Shown here: positions 17,093 through 25,692 of the stretch, piece by piece | How positions within the stretch are numbered: the first letter of the stretch is position 1 | How the letters are laid out: every line of letters starts with the position of its first letter | NCBI RefSeq assembly: GCF_000826145.2 | Contig: NZ_LN651335.1 | Span: 186,001-250,000 of the forward strand | Source: Sporosarcina koreensis | GTDB lineage: Bacteria > Bacillota > Bacilli > Bacillales_A > Planococcaceae | Reading direction: 5' to 3' | Length of the DNA: 64,000 nucleotides | The notes under the pieces: model-generated | Told to the model about the DNA's origin: nothing | Seen by the model: only the letters and a program-made list of their open reading frames with translations | The model's database searches: none | Position numbers and translations under genes: made by a program

Positions 17093-17775
17093 ACGGTCAC
17101 TTCCTTGTCACCGAGCAGGGACCACTGCTGGCCGGTCCAGGCCATCTCCCAGAACTGTGTTTCGTAATGGCTGCTCTTCACGAAGTGGGCCTGCAGCTCT
17201 TTCCGGCGTGTTTCCGACAGTCCGTCCGCCAGTCCGTCCATCCGGTCGATCTGCTCCCGGGTCGCGCGTTCGAACCACTCCGAGCCGTAGGTCGCGACCC
17301 ACTTGTCATAGACCGGATGATCCGGCTTTGCATCCTTGAGCCGCTCCCCGATTTCATAGTACAGCCAGTAGCACGGCAGGAGGGCAGCCAGCGTATCCGC
17401 CAGATCTCCGTTCATGGCAGTCCGGTACAGATGCGACGTGTAGGCATACGCAGTCGGAGCGGGTTCGAACTCATCCAAGTCCTTCTGTGTGATGCCGAGC
17501 AGATCGAAGAATCCTTCATGCAGCGAAATCTCCGCGCCGCACGTATCCTCCGCGTGCTGCGCGAACGCCTGGGTCGTCCGCAGGTCTTTTGCCTGGACAG
17601 CCGCCAGTGCATGCACCTTTGCAAAGTGCTTCAGATAATAGGAGTCCTGCAATACATAATGGCGAAACACCTCCTCCGGCAATGTTCCATCGGCGATCTT
17701 CCGAATGAAGGGATGGTTGAAACTCTCCTCCCAGATCGGGTCACACAGGCGCCGTACGTCTTCACAAAATGTCAT
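17089..17775 (-). CDS. tenA: Aminopyrimidine aminohydrolase / thiaminase II TenA
   Basis: About 228 residues, all-helical. The DSYYLKHFAKVHA segment, the Cys in LPCYWLYYEIG and the Glu of the C-terminal HYETQFWEMAW segment fit TenA. TenA hydrolyses aminomethyl-pyrimidine from degraded thiamine to HMP, feeding ThiD. Three ATGs in a row (17781, 17778, 17775) follow AAGGGGAAG; the third has the best spacing (9 bases) and matches known N-termini. It is the first gene of the thi operon, downstream of a TPP riboswitch. Confidence 0.92.
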   Translation of the reverse strand: MTFCEDVRRLCDPIWEESFNHPFIRKIADGTLPEEVFRHYVLQDSYYLKHFAKVHALAAVQAKDLRTTQAFAQHAEDTCGAEISLHEGFFDLLGITQKDLDEFEPAPTAYAYTSHLYRTAMNGDLADTLAALLPCYWLYYEIGERLKDAKPDHPVYDKWVATYGSEWFERATREQIDRMDGLADGLSETRRKELQAHFVKSSHYETQFWEMAWTGQQWSLLGDKEVTV

Positions 17776-17802
17776 CATCATCTTCCCCTTTCCTTGAAAT
17801 AC

Positions 17803-17844
17803 GAAAAAACCGCTCCATCGGCCCATCAGCCGAAAGAAGCGGTT
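17803..17844 (-). terminator. Riboswitch-controlled terminator of the thi operon
   Basis: Read on the minus strand, AACCGCT pairs with AGCGGTT around a region that folds again (CGGC/GCCG), followed by TTTTTT. It lies between the TPP aptamer and tenA and is the natural off-switch. Confidence 0.82.
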
Positions 17845-17899
17845 CGCGAATCAGGGATCATTGCGGAAAGACAAATCTGCATAGTGGAACATCCTGCCT

Positions 17900-17995
17900 G
17901 CGAGCCACTTCCCTACGCTGGTATGAGCCAGATCAGGTTCGAAGGGTCCGCATATCCATATGCGTCTCAGTCTTGTGCAAAGACTCCCCCAGTGG
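17900..17995 (-). ncRNA. TPP riboswitch (THI element)
   Basis: On the minus strand the conserved thi-box parts appear in order: GGGGGAGTCTTTGC, CTGAGA, ACCCTTCGAACCTGATC, then the CATACCAGCGTAGGGAAGTGG block. The aptamer binds thiamine pyrophosphate and, through the downstream hairpin, ends transcription when TPP is plentiful. It controls tenA-thiM-thiD-thiE-thiW. Confidence 0.95.
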
Positions 17996-18091
17996 TCAAT
18001 CGTATTCAGTTTTCCCCACTACTATATCATAGTTTCAATTATTGGCAAGACGGGCAAAATACTACTACCACGTGTAAAGGAGGCACTACTC

Positions 18092-19291
18092 ATGCCGGAA
18101 CGATTTGAAATCACATCCGTGACGCACGACATCGGCCGGATTGCATTCGATTGGGACGATGCGGGCGGCACGTACCACGTCTACAAAGACGGGGAGCATG
18201 TATACGAAGGGACCTCAGCCGACTTCCAGGACACGGACTTCACTCCGGGGAAACTCTATGATTATACAATCGAACGGGAAGAAGACGGGGAAGTGAAAGA
18301 CGTCATCATTGTCCAGACCTCTCCGCTCGATATGGAGAAGAACGCGGATAATCCGCTCCAGTCACTTGTTATGACGACAATTGTCGCGAAGACACAAGTG
18401 GCGCTGTCCTGGGAGCGCATGAAAGATACGGAGAGGTATACGGTGTACCGGAACGGGGAAGAATTGGCGACAGTGGAGGCGAACCGGTTCATCGACCGGG
18501 ATTTCCCGAAGGACGAACCGCTGACGTATTCGATCTACAGTGAGCGGCCGATCGCGGACTCCGAAGAGAAGTACAATATTTCCAAGTCGATCATCGCAAA
18601 AGTGTTCGGGATCTTCTATCCGAAAACGACGGAAAAGAAGGCATCCATCGAAGGCTTCACGATGATGAAAAGCATCGGGAGGATCGACGCGCTCCTGAAG
18701 CCGGTCCGGGACCGGAAACCGCCGGAACAAGTGGAACAATGGCATTTCCGCTACAAGACCTTTCTGGAGGACGACATACTGGAGAACCCGAATGTCCTGT
18801 CCCCGAACCGTTATTTCAAAGGGGACAACCGCCGCTTCGATCCCGAGTCGGATGCGTTCCGGACGTGCGTGGACATCGATCTCGATTACAGCCGGAAAGA
18901 TTCGCCGCTGATCATGACAAAGGAAGTGGGCGAAAGCGTTGCATACGGGCTCGACAAAAAGGTGCGGGAACGCGATACGGCATCCGACGAAGGCATCGGG
19001 ATGAAGCAGCTGGATCACGGCGAAGGGGAGACGGGCTTCTTCCTGACACATGCTGTCGGGAACCCTCTGACGACCGCGCCGGACATCAACTACGAAGTGC
19101 AGGCGGTCCTCAGGAAGAATGGCACATTCGATCTGACCGGCTATCATGACCAGTCGCCCGATCATGAAATCTATCTCCGGAGAGGCAGCGGCACACGCTG
19201 GATCCCCGTCCATCAGAGCCGGAGTGAAGGACTGGCCTATATGACGGAAGTGACGGCCTTCCAGTATTGGCGGTATTCCAATCTGTCCTAA
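18092..19291 (+). CDS. Protein of unknown function with two fibronectin III-like repeats (possibly DUF3238)
   Basis: A 399-residue acidic protein without signal peptide or membrane helix. The first 185 residues look like two fibronectin type III-like modules (repeated HVYKDGEHVYEG / TVYRNGEELATV and YTIERE / YSIYSE strands). The remainder contains a globular region with KTFLEDD and NPNVLSPNRYFKGDNR that reminds me of DUF3238, with moderate certainty. The start follows AAAGGAGG; the upstream frame is open but overlaps the riboswitch on the other strand. Function unknown; I infer only a binding-protein architecture. Confidence 0.65.
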   Translation: MPERFEITSVTHDIGRIAFDWDDAGGTYHVYKDGEHVYEGTSADFQDTDFTPGKLYDYTIEREEDGEVKDVIIVQTSPLDMEKNADNPLQSLVMTTIVAKTQVALSWERMKDTERYTVYRNGEELATVEANRFIDRDFPKDEPLTYSIYSERPIADSEEKYNISKSIIAKVFGIFYPKTTEKKASIEGFTMMKSIGRIDALLKPVRDRKPPEQVEQWHFRYKTFLEDDILENPNVLSPNRYFKGDNRRFDPESDAFRTCVDIDLDYSRKDSPLIMTKEVGESVAYGLDKKVRERDTASDEGIGMKQLDHGEGETGFFLTHAVGNPLTTAPDINYEVQAVLRKNGTFDLTGYHDQSPDHEIYLRRGSGTRWIPVHQSRSEGLAYMTEVTAFQYWRYSNLS

Positions 19292-19385
19292 GAATGATTC
19301 GCCGCTGAGCATGTAAGTGGACGGAAAAACCGGAATGCGGTATATTTACCTTGAATTCAAGATAAAAAGGAAAAGAGGCGTTCGC

Positions 19386-19997
19386 ATGGTTAAGACAGCA
19401 GTCGTATATTACAGTTCCACCGGCACGAACCACCAGCTTGCAGAGTGGGCGGCGGAAGCAGCGAAAGACGCAGGTGCAGAAGTCAGATTGCTGAAAGTGA
19501 AGGAGACGGCTCCGGCCGCAGCGATCGAGTCGAATGCCGCTTGGAAAAAGCACCATGAGGAAACGAAGGATATTCCCGAAGTGACCCCCGAGGATCTCGA
19601 ATGGGCGGACTCCATCATCTTCAGCATCCCGACCCGGTTCGGCAACATCCCGGGTCAGGTACAGAGTTTCATCGACACGCTGGGCGGTCTGTGGGCACAG
19701 GGGAAACTGGCGGACAAAGCTGTCAGCGCCATGTCATCCGCACAGAATGAGCACGGCGGCCAGGAGGCGACCATCCTGTCCCTCTATACGACGATGTATC
19801 ACTGGGGCGCGATCGTCGCGGCACCGGGCTATACGGACCCCGTCCTGTTCGCAGCAGGCGGGAACCCATATGGCACAAGCGTGGCCGTCGACCAGGCCGG
19901 TGAAATGAAAACCGACCGCAAGGCGATCCAGGAAGCGGTCGCCCATCAGGCGAAGCGCACCGTCCGCGTGGCGGAAGCCCTCCAGCATATGAAGTGA
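19386..19997 (+). CDS. wrbA: WrbA-type NAD(P)H:quinone oxidoreductase
   Basis: A 203-residue flavodoxin-fold protein. The FMN phosphate loop YYSSTGTNHQLA starts near residue 8, PTRFGNIPGQVQSF near 79 and the GGQEATILS / HWGAIVAAPGY segments are typical of WrbA. It carries out two-electron reduction of quinones, protecting from semiquinone formation. ATG 19386 follows AAGGAAAAGAGG. It is a single gene closed by a shared hairpin. Confidence 0.9.
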   Translation: MVKTAVVYYSSTGTNHQLAEWAAEAAKDAGAEVRLLKVKETAPAAAIESNAAWKKHHEETKDIPEVTPEDLEWADSIIFSIPTRFGNIPGQVQSFIDTLGGLWAQGKLADKAVSAMSSAQNEHGGQEATILSLYTTMYHWGAIVAAPGYTDPVLFAAGGNPYGTSVAVDQAGEMKTDRKAIQEAVAHQAKRTVRVAEALQHMK

Positions 19998-20001
19998 AAG
20001 A

Positions 20002-20034
20002 AAAACCGCCGTTCCGGTAAAGGAGCGGCGGTTT
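20002..20034. terminator. Bidirectional terminator between wrbA and the stress protein gene
   Basis: AAACCGCCG and CGGCGGTTT form a perfect stem with A-rich and T-containing flanks, shared by two convergent genes. Confidence 0.8.
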
Positions 20035-20035
20035 G

Positions 20036-20455
20036 CTATTTTACGAGCAGCACCGGGCAGGACACCCGTTTCATGACTTTGTGGCTGACACTGCCGAGCA
20101 GCATCTCCTGCAAAGCGTTCAGTCCCCGGCTGCCGATGACCACTAAATCCGTATTCTCGGCATGCGCAAAGTTGATGATCTCCGCAGCAGGATCGCCGTG
20201 GAGGATGTGGATCCGGTAAGGTGCCGCGTATTCCTGCAAAATCTTTTCGATCGGCAGGACCTGCTTTTTTCGTGCCGCCTCGAGCGCCTCTCTGCTTGGC
20301 GCATGCAGAACAGCTTCTTTCGCCTTGTCGAAGTCAGCGACGAACAGGATGGTGATGAGACTGTCATCCGAACAGTTCGCAATCCGAGCCGCCTCGCGTG
20401 CGGCACGGAGAGAGTTGTCAGAGCCATCGGTCGCGAGCAGGATGTTCGTGTACAT
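20036..20455 (-). CDS. Universal stress protein (UspA family)
   Basis: A 139-residue UspA-fold protein with the N-terminal NILLATDGSDNS, GDPAAEII and the ATP-binding IGSRGLN-(9)-GSVSHKV segment near the C-terminus. It likely binds ATP and modulates a partner under stress. ATG 20455 is chosen because GAGGTG lies 6 bases upstream; two earlier in-frame ATGs lack a site. It follows the SulP transporter gene by 28 bases, a common pairing in bacteria in which the Usp may regulate transport. Confidence 0.9.
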   Translation of the reverse strand: MYTNILLATDGSDNSLRAAREAARIANCSDDSLITILFVADFDKAKEAVLHAPSREALEAARKKQVLPIEKILQEYAAPYRIHILHGDPAAEIINFAHAENTDLVVIGSRGLNALQEMLLGSVSHKVMKRVSCPVLLVK

Positions 20456-20483
20456 GCACATCACCTCTTTCATCTGTCTGAAG

Positions 20484-21914
20484 TCAGGCGTCCAGTCCGC
20501 GCAGCAGACGCCTGCCAGAGTCCCCGAGTCCTTTCAGTTCCACATGGACACCGCGGAGCCGGTACGCGTCCGTCAGTTTGGAAACAGCAACAGCGGCGGA
20601 ATCATCCCACACTTGGGAATCGGTGAAATCGAGGATGACCGTATCTGCCGTTTCCTCCATTTTAAACGAATTCTGGAAAGTTTCAACGGATGCGAAAAAT
20701 AATTGGCCTTTGATTGCATAACGGACGGCGGATGGCTCGGCGATCCGGACGACTTCGATCTTCGAAATCTTTGCGACGAACAGGACGGCGCTCAGGATGA
20801 CGCCCGCGAGCACACCCTTCGACAGATCGTCCGTAGCAACAACGATGACGACGGTCGTCAGCATGACAGCTGCATCGGCTTTCGGCGCTTTCCGCAAATA
20901 GCTGAATGAGCCCCAGTCGAACGTGCCGACGGACACCATGATCATGATCCCGACAAGGACAGGCATCGGAATCTGGACGACCCATTCGCCGAGCACCAGA
21001 ATGAGAAACATGAGGAACATCCCGGCGACCAGTGTCGACAGCCTTGTCCGTCCGCCGGATTTAACGTTGATGACCGACTGGCCGATCATCGCGCAGCCCG
21101 CCATGCCGCCGAAGAACCCGGTTACGATATTGGCGATTCCCTGACCGCGCGCTTCCCGGTTCTTCTCGCTGCCGGTCTCTGTCATTTCATCCACAATCGT
21201 TGCGGTCAGCAATGTCTCCAGCAGGCCGACAATCGCGAGTGCAAGCGAATAAGGCAAAATGATGAGCAGCGTCTCCAGCGTGAACGGAACGTTCGGCAGC
21301 AGGAAATTCGGCAGGGACTGTGTAATCTGCCCCAGATCACCGACAGTACGCAGATCCGCGCCTGAATAGATCGCCGCGGCCGAAAGCACGATGATCGCGA
21401 TAAGCGGAGCCGGTACAGCTGTGAAAAAGCGCGGCAGGATATAGACGATCAGCAGAGTGATGGCGACGAATACATACGTCATGGTGGAAATCCCGAAGAA
21501 GTGCGGCACCTGCGCCATGAAGATCAGGATGGCCAGTGCATTGACGAAGCCGATCATGACGGCATTCGGTATGAACTTCATGAGTTTCGCGACTTTGAAG
21601 ACGCCGAATATCACTTGCAGAACCCCTGTCAGAATCGTCGCGGCAAGCAGATAGTCGAGACCGTAGTCCCGGATCAGCGGTGTCATCAGGAGGGCCATCG
21701 AGCCGGTCGCCGCCGAAATCATGGCCGGACGTCCGCCGGTGAAGGAAATGACGACCGCGATGATGAAGGATGCGTACAGGCCGACCATCGGATCGACCCC
21801 TGCGATGATCGAGAATGCGATCGCTTCCGGAATAAGGGCGAGTGCCACGACGATTCCGGAAAGGATATCGGCGCGTATATTTGAAAACCAATGCTGCTGT
21901 AAATAAGCTGTCAT
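20484..21914 (-). CDS. SulP family anion transporter with STAS domain
   Basis: A 476-residue transporter with about ten to twelve membrane helices, the SulP signature region near residues 20-60 ([28 protein letters not shown]) and a shortened C-terminal STAS domain (about 395-476; [17 protein letters not shown]). SulP proteins carry sulfate, bicarbonate or dicarboxylates with Na+ or H+; the substrate is not evident. Likely co-transcribed with the downstream universal stress gene. Confidence 0.88.
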   Translation of the reverse strand: MTAYLQQHWFSNIRADILSGIVVALALIPEAIAFSIIAGVDPMVGLYASFIIAVVISFTGGRPAMISAATGSMALLMTPLIRDYGLDYLLAATILTGVLQVIFGVFKVAKLMKFIPNAVMIGFVNALAILIFMAQVPHFFGISTMTYVFVAITLLIVYILPRFFTAVPAPLIAIIVLSAAAIYSGADLRTVGDLGQITQSLPNFLLPNVPFTLETLLIILPYSLALAIVGLLETLLTATIVDEMTETGSEKNREARGQGIANIVTGFFGGMAGCAMIGQSVINVKSGGRTRLSTLVAGMFLMFLILVLGEWVVQIPMPVLVGIMIMVSVGTFDWGSFSYLRKAPKADAAVMLTTVVIVVATDDLSKGVLAGVILSAVLFVAKISKIEVVRIAEPSAVRYAIKGQLFFASVETFQNSFKMEETADTVILDFTDSQVWDDSAAVAVSKLTDAYRLRGVHVELKGLGDSGRRLLRGLDA

Positions 21915-22025
21915 GTAAGAAAAAGCTCCGTTCTGCTGAATTTCAGCCGTCTGCCGGCTGCATCTGCCCAGTTTACCATGCAGGACGGCAGGAAAAAACA
22001 GCGGATTTGCAAATACTGCTGCCGT

Positions 22026-23438
22026 TCAGTCTGCTGCATGCGGCAGGCGGATCACGAAACGAGTCCCCTGACCTTTCCGGCTCACTGCGTCAATCGTCCC
22101 CCCGTGCAGGCTGACGAGCTGCCGGACGATGGACAGGCCGAGTCCGGATTCCCCGTACGGGTTCGAAGCCCGGGAGTCGACCGCTTTATAGAAACGGCTC
22201 CAGATCCGTTCGACTTCTTCAGGCGTCATGCCAATGCCTGTATCCTCTATTTCGAGGATATCCAGGCCGTCCTCATGACATGCGGACAGGGCGATGGTGC
22301 CGTCTTCTGTGAACTGGATGCTGTTTTTCGTAATGTTCAGCAGGATCTGTGTAAGGCGGTCATAGTCGGCATGGACAGTCATCGATTCCGATGCTTGGAC
22401 GGTTATGGCTGTCCGGCGTTCTTCTGCCAGCGGTTCGAGCTGATCACGGACGATTTCGAACAGATCCAGAATCCGGATCTCCTGTTTCACGAGCGTGATC
22501 TGGTTGGAGCGGATCTTTTCGTAGTCGAGGTTTTCATTGACGAGCCGGAGCAGCCGCTTCGTTTCGCTGCCCGCAAGTCCAAGTGCTTTCCGGCGCTGCT
22601 GGTTGGGGATCATGTCGTTCTGCAGGCCCTCGATCGTTCCGCGGATCGTCGTCAGCGGTGTGCGCAGTTCGTGGGAGACATCCGCCATGAATTGGCGTCT
22701 GCGGTTTTCAAGGTTTTCGATCTCTTCATGGGAAGCATGCAGATCACGGACCATCGCATTGAAATCAGCCGCCAGCTCATCGATCTCATCCCGTCCGGAA
22801 GTTGCCAGCCGGATCGAGTAATCCCCGGAGGAAACGGCTGATGCCGCCCTTCGTATCTTTCGGATCCGGCGGCCGTAATAGAGCGCGAACAATCCGCTGA
22901 GAAGGACGGCGGCTGCCAGTGCGGCGATTGCTGCATAGACCAGGTACCGGTTCATCTGTGCGATGACGGTCTGCGTACCCCCGATTGGTGACGTCAGCAG
23001 GACGCCGCCGACAAACTGCCCGTGCTGGAAATAAGGGAGGAGCACGAAGGTCACAGCCTGGCTGAACCGCTCCTGTTCCTGCCTGACGGAGATCGTTTCA
23101 CCGTCCTGCAGTTTCGTCCATTCGGATTCATCCAGCTCGATCAGCGGCGTCCGGAGACCTGTCGAGTAGATGATCTTCGACTGCTCATCGAACAGGCTGT
23201 ACTCGATCTCCCGGCTCTTCAGCACCCGGCCGAATGAGCGCAGCACCGCATCCGCCGGCTGGCTGCTGCGGCCGAGATCGCTCAGGAGCGACTGCCCGTA
23301 CTGGGTGAGCTCCTCTGTTTTCGTATCGTATACGTATTGCTCAAAGAAATGGGAGAACAGGAAGCCGGCCAACAGGATGGCCGCCAGGATCACGGTGACG
23401 TGGCTGATCAGCTGCTGGGTGAACACATTCACTTTCAT
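22026..23438 (-). CDS. Sensor histidine kinase (HAMP, HisKA)
   Basis: A 470-residue kinase: TM1 at about 13-32, an extracytoplasmic sensor region (33-165), TM2 at about 166-189, HAMP linker, the HisKA motif DVSHELRTPLTT with His256, and an ATPase domain with ITKNSIQFT and EDTGIGMT. The start ATG follows GGAGGA and overlaps the regulator stop (ATGA). It forms a two-component pair with the gene upstream; the signal is unknown. The htrA gene sits beyond the regulator and might be a target (inference from proximity only). Confidence 0.88.
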   Translation of the reverse strand: MKVNVFTQQLISHVTVILAAILLAGFLFSHFFEQYVYDTKTEELTQYGQSLLSDLGRSSQPADAVLRSFGRVLKSREIEYSLFDEQSKIIYSTGLRTPLIELDESEWTKLQDGETISVRQEQERFSQAVTFVLLPYFQHGQFVGGVLLTSPIGGTQTVIAQMNRYLVYAAIAALAAAVLLSGLFALYYGRRIRKIRRAASAVSSGDYSIRLATSGRDEIDELAADFNAMVRDLHASHEEIENLENRRRQFMADVSHELRTPLTTIRGTIEGLQNDMIPNQQRRKALGLAGSETKRLLRLVNENLDYEKIRSNQITLVKQEIRILDLFEIVRDQLEPLAEERRTAITVQASESMTVHADYDRLTQILLNITKNSIQFTEDGTIALSACHEDGLDILEIEDTGIGMTPEEVERIWSRFYKAVDSRASNPYGESGLGLSIVRQLVSLHGGTIDAVSRKGQGTRFVIRLPHAAD

Positions 23439-24127
23439 CGGACGTCCTCCGGGAAGCCGTCGAACTTGTAGCCGACACCCCAGACTGTCTGGATGGCGGA
23501 CGCCCCGAGACGGCCGAGTTTTGTCCGCAGACGTTTCACGTGCACATCGACCGTCCTGTCGTCCCCGTAGAAGTCGAATCCCCACACGTGTTCTAGCAGC
23601 TGGTCCCGGCTGAATACCTGCTTCGGGTGGCGGATGAAGAACACAAGCAGATCGTACTCCTTAGGTGTCAGATTATCGATCAGACGCCCATCAGCCGTGA
23701 TTTGACGGGCCTGTTCATCCACCTTGAACAAGCCGGCCTGCAAGAGATGTACGCCGCCGGAAGCAGAGCCTCTCCTTCGTGTGACCGCCTTGATGCGCGC
23801 CATGAGGGCGAGCGGACTGAACGGTTTCGTCACATAATCATCGGCGCCCATCTCGAGGCCGAGCACCTGGTCCGACTCCGTGTCTTTGGCCGTCAGCATG
23901 ATGATCGGAACGTCATTGCCGTCAGACCGGAGTGACCGGCAGATGGCGACTCCATCCGTCGACGGCAGCATCCAGTCGACGATGAGGCAGTCCCAGTTCT
24001 CTTCCTGCGCCCGGCGGAGCCCCTCTCTGCCGTCGGTGATGAACTGCCCCTCGATCCCTTCCTTCACAAAGAACAGCTCGATCATCTGCGATACGTTTTC
24101 GTTATCTTCGATAACAAGGATTTTCAA
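23435..24127 (-). CDS. OmpR/PhoB family response regulator
   Basis: A 230-residue regulator: receiver domain with Asp51 (LIVDWMLPSTDG), Lys in VTKPFSP, and a winged-helix DNA-binding domain (TPKEYDLLVFFIRHPKQVFSRDQLL... WGVGYKF). The start is a TTG at 24127 behind GGAGGCGA; the ATG a few bases upstream is out of frame, and the longer open frame from 24169 has no site. Overlaps the kinase start, so both are made together. Confidence 0.9.
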   Translation of the reverse strand: MKILVIEDNENVSQMIELFFVKEGIEGQFITDGREGLRRAQEENWDCLIVDWMLPSTDGVAICRSLRSDGNDVPIIMLTAKDTESDQVLGLEMGADDYVTKPFSPLALMARIKAVTRRRGSASGGVHLLQAGLFKVDEQARQITADGRLIDNLTPKEYDLLVFFIRHPKQVFSRDQLLEHVWGFDFYGDDRTVDVHVKRLRTKLGRLGASAIQTVWGVGYKFDGFPEDVR

Positions 24128-24201
24128 CGGCCATCGCCTCCTGTATAGTCTTAACCTATCTGAAAACAAGGCGGCTGCGCAACTGTTTCACACATAGGCA
24201 A

Positions 24202-24240
24202 AGCCGTCCTGAAAAGGGATACTCCGTTTTCAGGACGGCT
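24202..24240 (-). terminator. Terminator of htrA
   Basis: A perfect 14-bp inverted repeat AGCCGTCCTGAAAA with an 11-base loop. On the minus strand it ends in CTTTGCC, so it is a strong stem with a poor U-run; some read-through into the two-component genes is possible. Confidence 0.65.
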
Positions 24241-24253
24241 GGATCGATCGCGA

Positions 24254-25408
24254 TTATTCAGTGGCGGAGGAGCTGCTGGCAAGCTGGGATGTAAGTTCCA
24301 TCTTATCGCCGTTCCGGTAGATTGTGAACTTCGCCCGGTCGCCGATATGCAGGTCGGTATACAGCAGTTTGCGCAAGTCCGCGGACGACTCGACCGCCTT
24401 GCCGTTGACGGCTGTGATGACATCCTGCTCTCTGAAGCCGGCTTTCCCCGCGGGGGAGGAGGCGTCGACACTGCCGACCATGACACCGCCATGGACCTCC
24501 TCAGGCAGATCTCTGACATACATTTCCGGTACGTCTGCAAGATCGATGAGTCCGATGCCGATATACGGACGGTCGATTTTACCGTTCTTCATAAGCTGTG
24601 CCGCCAGCGTTTTGACTTCGTTGCTCGGGATAGCAAACCCAAGTCCTTCGACGCCGCTCTGTTCAATCTTCAGGCTGTTAATACCGATCAGCTCGCCTGC
24701 CGTATTGACGAGAGCGCCGCCGCTGTTCCCGGGGTTGATGGCGGCGTCTGTCTGGATGACGTCCATTTCCCACTTGCCGGCTGCGGTATCCACGGCGATG
24801 GAGCGTGAAGGCGCGCTGACGATGCCCTGTGTGACAGTTCCTGAAAAATCGATGCCGAGCGGATTGCCGATTGCAACGACCGGATCACCGGCACGCAGCT
24901 TGCTGGAGTCCCCGAGTGCCAGCATCCCTTCCGCATAGTTCTTATCCATCTTCACGACCGCGATATCGGTCAGCGGATCTGCACCGACAAGTTCGGCGTC
25001 TGCTTTTTGTCCGCCCGCTGTCGTGATGACGAGTTTCGAAGCGTTTTCGATGACGTGATTGTTCGTGACGACATATGCATGCTCGCTGTCCGTCTTATAG
25101 ACGACTCCGGACCCTGTTCCAGCCTTCTGCGATTCGGCATTACCGGCGAACCGGTTCCCTGCCGTCTGATAGTTTTCAATAGCGACAATCGCTTTGCCGG
25201 CCTTGGCCACCATGTCGGAAAGAGGGAGCGCCGCTGTGCTTGTCTGCTTTACGTTGTACGGCTGTGCGGCTTCTGTCTTTTCCGCGGACTGGACATCCGT
25301 CTTCTGGGCCAGCACGTCCGTATTCAGGACGGCGCCGAGCGTCAGCACCGAACCGAGCGCACCGGCTCCCACTGTCGATAGGATCCATTTCGTTTTCGAT
25401 GTATTCAT
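24254..25408 (-). CDS. htrA: HtrA/DegP-type membrane-anchored serine protease
   Basis: A 384-residue protease with a single N-terminal membrane anchor (about 8-30), a trypsin-like domain and one C-terminal PDZ domain (about 285-380). The triad is His118 (TNNHVI), Asp148 (LTDIAVV) and Ser229 (NPGNSGG). It degrades or refolds misfolded exported proteins at the outer membrane face. ATG 25408 follows AGGGAGAG. In B. subtilis, htrA genes are controlled by the CssRS two-component system; here a palindrome lies inside the promoter spacer, and a two-component pair lies just downstream. Confidence 0.93.
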   Translation of the reverse strand: MNTSKTKWILSTVGAGALGSVLTLGAVLNTDVLAQKTDVQSAEKTEAAQPYNVKQTSTAALPLSDMVAKAGKAIVAIENYQTAGNRFAGNAESQKAGTGSGVVYKTDSEHAYVVTNNHVIENASKLVITTAGGQKADAELVGADPLTDIAVVKMDKNYAEGMLALGDSSKLRAGDPVVAIGNPLGIDFSGTVTQGIVSAPSRSIAVDTAAGKWEMDVIQTDAAINPGNSGGALVNTAGELIGINSLKIEQSGVEGLGFAIPSNEVKTLAAQLMKNGKIDRPYIGIGLIDLADVPEMYVRDLPEEVHGGVMVGSVDASSPAGKAGFREQDVITAVNGKAVESSADLRKLLYTDLHIGDRAKFTIYRNGDKMELTSQLASSSSATE

Positions 25409-25468
25409 ACGTGATCTCTCCCTTTGTTTTCTATCGTACATTCATTGTAAGCGGGAGTTATGAACAAA

Positions 25469-25497
25469 TTATTACCGGCTTGTTGCCGGGTTGTAAA
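25469..25497 (-). promoter_or_regulatory. htrA promoter with palindrome in the spacer
   Basis: On the minus strand TTTACA (-35), a 17-base spacer and TAATAA (-10) lie about 60 bases before the htrA start. The spacer contains the inverted repeat CCGGC-AACAA-GCCGG (25475-25489), placed so that a bound protein would cover the promoter. Confidence 0.55.
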
Positions 25498-25692
25498 TTA
25501 TGAAAGCAATTATTGCAGAATAAAGTTGTAATAGTTTGAGTAGTCAGATATAGTGATAGGGAAACGACCATTTTTTATTTTGCGGAATGAAAGCGTATAC
25601 ATCTTTCATGCGGCCGGACAAGCCGGCGTAGGATGGATGGCTGATCAAAACAGCCGGAATTACAAATACACTGACAAACGGGAGGAATGGAA

